This document shows positions 60,242 through 64,000 of a DNA stretch of 64,000 bases, piece after piece; within the stretch, counting starts at the first letter, position 1; each line of letters starts with the position of its first letter. The position numbers were made by a program, and so were the translations under genes. Under the pieces are notes generated by a model. That model was not told where the DNA came from. It made no database searches and saw only the letters and a program-made list of their open reading frames with translations. Origin of the DNA: Candidatus Colicola equi (lineage in GTDB: Bacteria > Bacteroidota > Bacteroidia > Bacteroidales > Paludibacteraceae); the NCBI GenBank assembly GCA_018066175.1, contig JAGHRV010000007.1, positions 1 to 64,000 on the forward strand, in the 5' to 3' direction.

Positions 60242-60277
60242 AAAAAATGCAATTTCCAATTGGATTTTGCATTTTTT
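60242..60277 (+). terminator. Hairpin terminator of the surface-glycan operon
   Basis: Bases 60242-60252 pair fully with 60267-60277, with an inner CCAATTGG palindrome at 60256-60263. The stem is flanked by A and T runs as in rho-independent terminators. Confidence 0.75.
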
Positions 60278-60278
60278 A

Positions 60279-60310
60279 TTTGCAGATGTCATTTTTTTTT
60301 TGTACCTTTG
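60279..60310 (+). promoter_or_regulatory. Promoter of the FdtA-like gene and defence genes
   Basis: TTTG (60279-60282) and TACCTTTG (60303-60310) are 20 bases apart. It lies just after the terminator, so a new transcription unit begins here. Confidence 0.8.
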
Positions 60311-60368
60311 CGGCTTGAAAAGCGCAAAGTCGTGTTGTGCCATAGTATTTGTCATTATGTGTGCCAAT

Positions 60369-60779
60369 ATGAAACAAACTACTGTTCGTGATTGCAAAAT
60401 CATAGATATCCGTAAATATGCGGATAACCGAGGCTATCTATCTGTGATTGAAGGAGGATTGGATATTCCTTTTGAGATTAAACGTATCTATTACCTTTAT
60501 ATGGTGCCGGAGGCGGCCCGTGGTGCACACGCGCACAAGGAGTTGCAGCAATTAATGATTGCTACTAGTGGCTCTGTCCATGTGACGATGGACGATGGTG
60601 GTGAGAAAAAGACCTTTGTATTGGATAAACCATGGAAAGGTTTGTTGGTTGCGCCCGGGTTATGGCGTGATTTAGATAATTTTTCGGGAGGAGCAGTATG
60701 TATGGTTCTTGCTAGCGAAAAATATGACGCGGATGACTATATCCGTGATTATGAGGAGTTTTTAGAATATAAAAAATAA
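60369..60779 (+). CDS. FdtA/QdtA-like sugar 3,4-ketoisomerase
   Basis: FdtA/QdtA isomerises dTDP-4-keto-6-deoxyglucose. The protein is a small cupin of about 136 residues. IDIRKYADNRGYLSVIEGG, IKRIYYLYMVPEAARGAHAHKE with the cupin histidines, WKGLLVAPGLWRDLDNFS and LASEKYDADDYIRDYEEF are the family landmarks. ATG at 60369 is preferred; an in-frame ATG at 60357 is possible. The usual partners (rmlA, rmlB, fdtB, fdtC) are absent nearby, so its substrate must be supplied by genes elsewhere. It is followed by an ATPase gene after 5 bases. Confidence 0.85.
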   Translation: MKQTTVRDCKIIDIRKYADNRGYLSVIEGGLDIPFEIKRIYYLYMVPEAARGAHAHKELQQLMIATSGSVHVTMDDGGEKKTFVLDKPWKGLLVAPGLWRDLDNFSGGAVCMVLASEKYDADDYIRDYEEFLEYKK

Positions 60780-60784
60780 ATGTT

Positions 60785-61918
60785 ATGTATTTAAAAAGCC
60801 TTAAATACCATCGTAAGTATAAAAATAACGAATGGGAAATTAAAAATGGTGTTGATGAAATGTCATTATTGCAGTTGTATAGCATAAATCTCATAGTAGG
60901 TAAAAATGCGACAGGAAAATCTAATACCATACTAGTATTGGATACCTTGGCTGATTTAGTATCTGGTTTGCACAATCCCAATGAATTGGTGTATGACACG
61001 GCAGAATATACAGCAGAGTTTGTGGAGGGAAATTCAAAATATGAATATCATCTAGCATATAGAGATGGCATAGTTATAAGTGAAACTCTAGATATAAATG
61101 AAAAACGAATGATTGATAGAAAAAAGGGAGAGATATACTATGAGTCTGTTGGGGGCATGATGTCTTTCAAGACAGATGAAACTGTACTTGCTGTTGCTAA
61201 GCGTGATAGTGTTCAGCATTCTTATTTAGATCCACTACATGAATGGGGATTGCAGTTGCGTTGTTACCAATTTGGGACGTCAATGGGTAAGTCTCGTTTA
61301 GAAAAGGATGAACATAGTATTAAAATAGTTAATATTAAAGATACAGATGAAGTCGTAGCGACTTTTTTGCGAGGGGAAGCACTTGATAAACAATTTGCAC
61401 AATATGTTTTAAAAGACATGAAGAATCTCAATTATTCTATCAAGAGGATAGATACAAGAGTTTTAAAAGCTCCTGTGATTGATGGAATAGGTTTGGCTGT
61501 TGAGGAAGATGGTTTAGTAGACTATACAGATCAAATTGAGATGTCTTCTGGAATGTTTCGTGCATTGTCTTTGTTGATTCAAATGGAGTATGCAATATTA
61601 GTTGATACCCCTCAGTGTATATTAATTGATGATATTGGTGAAGGACTTGATTATGATCGTTCATGGAAACTTATTGAAATGATTATTAAGAAAGCGAAGG
61701 CCTCCAAGATGCAGGTTATTATGACAACAAATGATAGATTTGTAATGAATAAGGTTCCTATTCAATATTGGCAAGTAATAGCCCGAGATAAAAGGGGAAT
61801 TAGATTTTATAATCAAGAGAATTCTCCGCAAGTATTTAAACAGTTCGCTTATATGGGACTAAATAATTTTGATTTTTTCGCTTCAGAGTTCTATAAAGGA
61901 TTAACAATAATTAACTAA
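60785..61918 (+). CDS. AAA-type (AAA_21-like) ATPase
   Basis: The 377-residue protein has the ABC/SMC-like ATPase architecture seen in overcoming-lysogenisation and abortive-infection proteins. Walker A is GKNATGKSN (39-47), a signature-like SSGMFRALSLLIQMEYA lies near 255, and Walker B is CILIDDIGEGLD (278-289). It has no coiled-coil insertion. The following TOPRIM-like gene overlaps its stop codon by one base, so they form a two-gene unit. Such units resemble the PARIS system (AriA ATPase with AriB TOPRIM nuclease) in layout, but identity is not established. Confidence 0.8.
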   Translation: MYLKSLKYHRKYKNNEWEIKNGVDEMSLLQLYSINLIVGKNATGKSNTILVLDTLADLVSGLHNPNELVYDTAEYTAEFVEGNSKYEYHLAYRDGIVISETLDINEKRMIDRKKGEIYYESVGGMMSFKTDETVLAVAKRDSVQHSYLDPLHEWGLQLRCYQFGTSMGKSRLEKDEHSIKIVNIKDTDEVVATFLRGEALDKQFAQYVLKDMKNLNYSIKRIDTRVLKAPVIDGIGLAVEEDGLVDYTDQIEMSSGMFRALSLLIQMEYAILVDTPQCILIDDIGEGLDYDRSWKLIEMIIKKAKASKMQVIMTTNDRFVMNKVPIQYWQVIARDKRGIRFYNQENSPQVFKQFAYMGLNNFDFFASEFYKGLTIIN

Positions 61919-62655
61919 TGAAAAAATTAGCAATATTTGTAGAAGGACCTACTGAGGCGGAATTTATTACTCGTCTTTTACGAGAGTTAGTTGTGGCAAA
62001 GAAACTATCAATTACGACTACGAAAATGCGGGGGGGAAGAGATGCTGCACATCCGAGAATTCAGACCATTGTTGCGAAGGATTCATTGCTTCCTACTACT
62101 GAATATCTTGTTAATATATATATAAGCTGCACTGACAATCGCGTGAATTCTGATGTTAAAGACAATATTAATAATCTTAAGGTATTAGGCTTTGATCTTG
62201 TGATAGCATTAAAGGATTTGAGAGGAGAAGATTCGTGTGGAACTCCAAGAACCTTAGCTGATTTGCCCAATGTGGATATGGCTGAAAGGTATGTGTTTTC
62301 TAAAATGCCAATCCCAGTGGTATCTGTTATTGCCGTTATGGAGATAGAAACATGGTTTATTGGAGAGACTAATCACTATTCTATTATTAGTTCGTCTTTG
62401 ACTCAACCACTGATACAGTCTCATGCGGCAATTATTGGTGTGGATCCGTATGTTGATATGTTAGAGGATATCGTTCAACCAGCCGAGACATTGAATGAAA
62501 TCTATAATTTGGTTGGCTTGGAATATACAAAGGAGGCGGGTAATCGTCAACGTACAATTAATGCATTGGATATGACTAACTTGTATGTTTCTTTGCCTAA
62601 TAGGATTGTAAGATTACAACAATTGGTGTCAACATTGGATAACTTTTTTGTTTAG
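61918..62655 (+). CDS. DUF4276/TOPRIM-like partner protein
   Basis: The 245-residue protein starts KKLAIFVEGPTEAEFITRLL, where E9 in VEGPTE matches the first acidic residue of TOPRIM domains of DUF4276/RloB-like proteins. LVIALKDLRGEDSCGTPR holds candidate later acidic residues (D100, E104, D105) in a modified DxD region. Cytoplasmic, no membrane segment. It is coupled to the AAA ATPase, which in related pairs controls a nuclease. A nuclease role is inferred from the fold. Confidence 0.68.
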   Translation: MKKLAIFVEGPTEAEFITRLLRELVVAKKLSITTTKMRGGRDAAHPRIQTIVAKDSLLPTTEYLVNIYISCTDNRVNSDVKDNINNLKVLGFDLVIALKDLRGEDSCGTPRTLADLPNVDMAERYVFSKMPIPVVSVIAVMEIETWFIGETNHYSIISSSLTQPLIQSHAAIIGVDPYVDMLEDIVQPAETLNEIYNLVGLEYTKEAGNRQRTINALDMTNLYVSLPNRIVRLQQLVSTLDNFFV

Positions 62656-62663
62656 ATAAGGTT

Positions 62664-62796
62664 ATGGTCTATATTATTTCATACGATTTGCAAGTACCAT
62701 CTCTATGTTATGATGAGTTTTTCAATAGAAGATAATGAATATAACTTTAATTTCTAATTTGCAAAAGGGAGTTTTTGCTTTCTTAAAGAATAAATA
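62664..62796 (+). pseudogene. Possible remnant of a SinR/Cas2-like gene
   Basis: Two short ORFs overlap by two bases: 62664-62735 (MVYIISYDLQVPSLCYDEFF) and 62734-62796 (starting MNITLISNLQKGVF). The first resembles the opening strand of Cas2-like SinR proteins (xYIISYDLxxPxxxY). The pieces could be ends of a deleted gene. Both are only about 20 codons, so chance is not excluded. Confidence 0.2.
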
Positions 62797-62818
62797 AGGC
62801 ATTTGAAATATTATTGAT

Positions 62819-63868
62819 ATGTCTGTTGAGTTAGTTAAAAATAGCGAAGAGACGCCAATCGCACATGATAGGCGTGCGCATGCGACTTTTTTTGGCATTG
62901 ATTTTCAAATCAATGCTGCGATTGTAATAATGTTGGAACACATAAAAGAGATGGATAATATTCGGCTAGAGGGGTATGATGACATTGACATTGAATTAAA
63001 TGATAGAAGTCATATACTAGCTCAAGCAAAGTCTGTGGAACATAGTAGCACTGATTTTTCAAACGTTGTAGCAAATTTTAAGAAAGCACTAGTCTCCCTT
63101 TCAGAAGGAGCACAAAAATGTGGAAATGTTAAACAACTTATTTTCATTACAAACACTTCACGCCCATTTGGTGGTAATGTCACCCGTCCAGAGTTTATGG
63201 GTGATGCTCATCGTTGTTTTGGCGATTTGTCTCAAAATTTACAAGATGTAGTAAAAAATAAACTTGCACAACTATCATTACCATTGGACACATCGAAATT
63301 TATGGTTCAGATATTGCCATTTGAAACTGATAATTTGCAGGAACGATATAAATATGTGTGGTCTTTGATTGGTGATTTTATTGCAGAAACCAAAATTGAT
63401 CCAGAGATAATCTCAAGAAAAGATTTAAGAAATATATGGGCCAGTGATTTGTTCAAAAGTGGAACAATGGATGCTTTTCCTATACACAAAACAAAAAAGG
63501 AAGTAATATGGCCTTTGATTTATAGGGTGACCTACAATATACCTTATGATAATGAAGATTTGGATGAGTCGGAACGTGAATGTTTGGAAAGCGAATATAG
63601 GCATATAATTGATGAATGTAACGAGAAGTTTGAGTTTGTTACGTCTGTGTATTCTGATTATTTACACTATCGGCAAACTCATTCTGGAGAGCGTGAGATG
63701 ATTAATGCCTTTGTCTTAAATCAGTATTCAACGTACTCATATATTTTGAACAATACTTCTACTGCTGTAAGTGATGAACTTAAGGAGAAATTAATAAGAG
63801 TTATCCTTCGCAGTATTTTATATAAGAGAGAGAAAATTAATATAATAAAAAGGGAGGTTGGCTTATGA
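62819..63868 (+). CDS. Cap4/DUF4297-like defence nuclease
   Basis: The 349-residue protein has a PD-(D/E)XK-like N-terminal region: GIDFQINAAIVIMLEHI (26-42) resembles the helix of DUF4297/Cap4 nucleases, EGYDDIDIEL (51-60) gives the acidic residues and HILAQAKSVEH (65-75) the QxK motif. The C-terminal half (about 190-349) is helical and unassigned. It overlaps the ATPase gene behind it by four bases (ATGA). Such nuclease-ATPase sets are typical of Lamassu-like and three-component ABC defence systems. No SAVED domain is visible, so cyclic-nucleotide sensing is not expected. Confidence 0.65.
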   Translation: MSVELVKNSEETPIAHDRRAHATFFGIDFQINAAIVIMLEHIKEMDNIRLEGYDDIDIELNDRSHILAQAKSVEHSSTDFSNVVANFKKALVSLSEGAQKCGNVKQLIFITNTSRPFGGNVTRPEFMGDAHRCFGDLSQNLQDVVKNKLAQLSLPLDTSKFMVQILPFETDNLQERYKYVWSLIGDFIAETKIDPEIISRKDLRNIWASDLFKSGTMDAFPIHKTKKEVIWPLIYRVTYNIPYDNEDLDESERECLESEYRHIIDECNEKFEFVTSVYSDYLHYRQTHSGEREMINAFVLNQYSTYSYILNNTSTAVSDELKEKLIRVILRSILYKREKINIIKREVGL

Positions 63869-64000
63869 GATTTAAATCGATATATTTACGTGAAGCCTTT
63901 GAAGAAAGACATATAGAGTGGTCTGTGAACAACCTAATTCATAGTGATAATAATAGTAAGGGGAAAACGACATTATTGCGACTTTTATTGTATTCAATAG
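63865..64000 (+). CDS. SMC/ABC-like ATPase, N-terminal part only
   Basis: Only the first 45 codons lie in the window; the gene runs off its end. The sequence contains the unusual Walker A variant NNSKGKTTLLRLLL (29-42), which matches the N-S-x-G-K-T-T-x-x-R form of defence-related ABC/SMC ATPases of the DUF2326 and three-component ABC kind. The start overlaps the nuclease gene stop as ATGA. Coiled-coil arms and the remaining motifs cannot be seen. Confidence 0.7.
   Translation, partial: MRFKSIYLREAFEERHIEWSVNNLIHSDNNSKGKTTLLRLLLYSI

Noticed and set aside
1-64000. tRNA or rRNA genes
   Set aside because: Intergenic gaps are short and those longer than about 70 bases were read; no cloverleaf with CCA end or rRNA segment was recognised. 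This was done by eye and is not exhaustive.

Overview
The window reads as a chromosomal segment of a Bacteroidota bacterium, most likely of the order Bacteroidales. Evidence for this is the Bacteroidota-type promoter layout TTTG-N20-TAnnTTTG, seen upstream of nine genes or operons, the absence of Shine-Dalgarno sequences, and many lineage-typical families (DUF3078, DUF5689, DUF1573 with a secretion signal, CarboxypepD_reg TonB-dependent receptor, zapA-rny pair). I cannot assign genus or species from the sequence alone. No rRNA, tRNA, CRISPR array or transposase gene was recognised.

Bases 1-31483 are mostly housekeeping. The plus-strand block 1-7800 carries an outer-membrane protein fragment, a Myb/SANT-like protein, pdxJ, an ExbB-ExbD-TonB energy-coupling operon, a DJ-1 family protein, a DUF3078 barrel, a ZapB-like coiled coil, zapA and rny. 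The minus-strand block 7870-21514 carries cvpA, a TonB-dependent receptor with two lipoproteins, asnS, dnaB, meaB, a DUF1573 protein and a shortened Rel/SpoT. From 21653 the plus strand carries a SPOR-tailed amidase, an MCE (MlaD) protein, dnaA with a repeat-bearing upstream region, dnaX, ygiQ and an M23 peptidase. A minus-strand Crp/Fnr regulator and a membrane glycosyltransferase follow, divergently transcribed from overlapping promoters.

Bases 31484-36845 form an accessory patch. A GxxExxY gene lies between inverted 28-bp repeats, followed by tdh, a secreted protein with a coupled 43-codon ORF, and a DUF488 two-gene unit flanked by a 39-bp promoter-bearing direct repeat. A 71-bp repeat lies upstream of both tdh and the next operon.

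Bases 36846-60215 are one long surface-glycan operon ending at a hairpin terminator (60242-60277). It holds a Wzt-type ABC ATPase, a full pseudaminic-acid pathway (pseB, pseC, pseF, pseG-pseH fusion, pseI), a probable nonulosonate glycosyltransferase, an adenylation/carrier-protein/acetyltransferase module, two deacetylase-like proteins, the capE-capF-capG set for UDP-N-acetyl-L-fucosamine, and several glycosyltransferases. The pse genes are interrupted between pseC and pseF by small accessory genes (a HEPN-motif protein and partners, and an S23 four-helix-bundle gene) bounded by copies of a 6-bp-period repeat. This arrangement, mirrored by the GxxExxY locus, is the strongest candidate for an undescribed kind of mobile cassette in the window.

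Bases 60357-64000 start with an orphan FdtA-like sugar ketoisomerase and continue into probable anti-phage defence genes: an AAA ATPase with a TOPRIM-like partner, then a Cap4/DUF4297-like nuclease overlapping an ATPase gene that runs off the window end.
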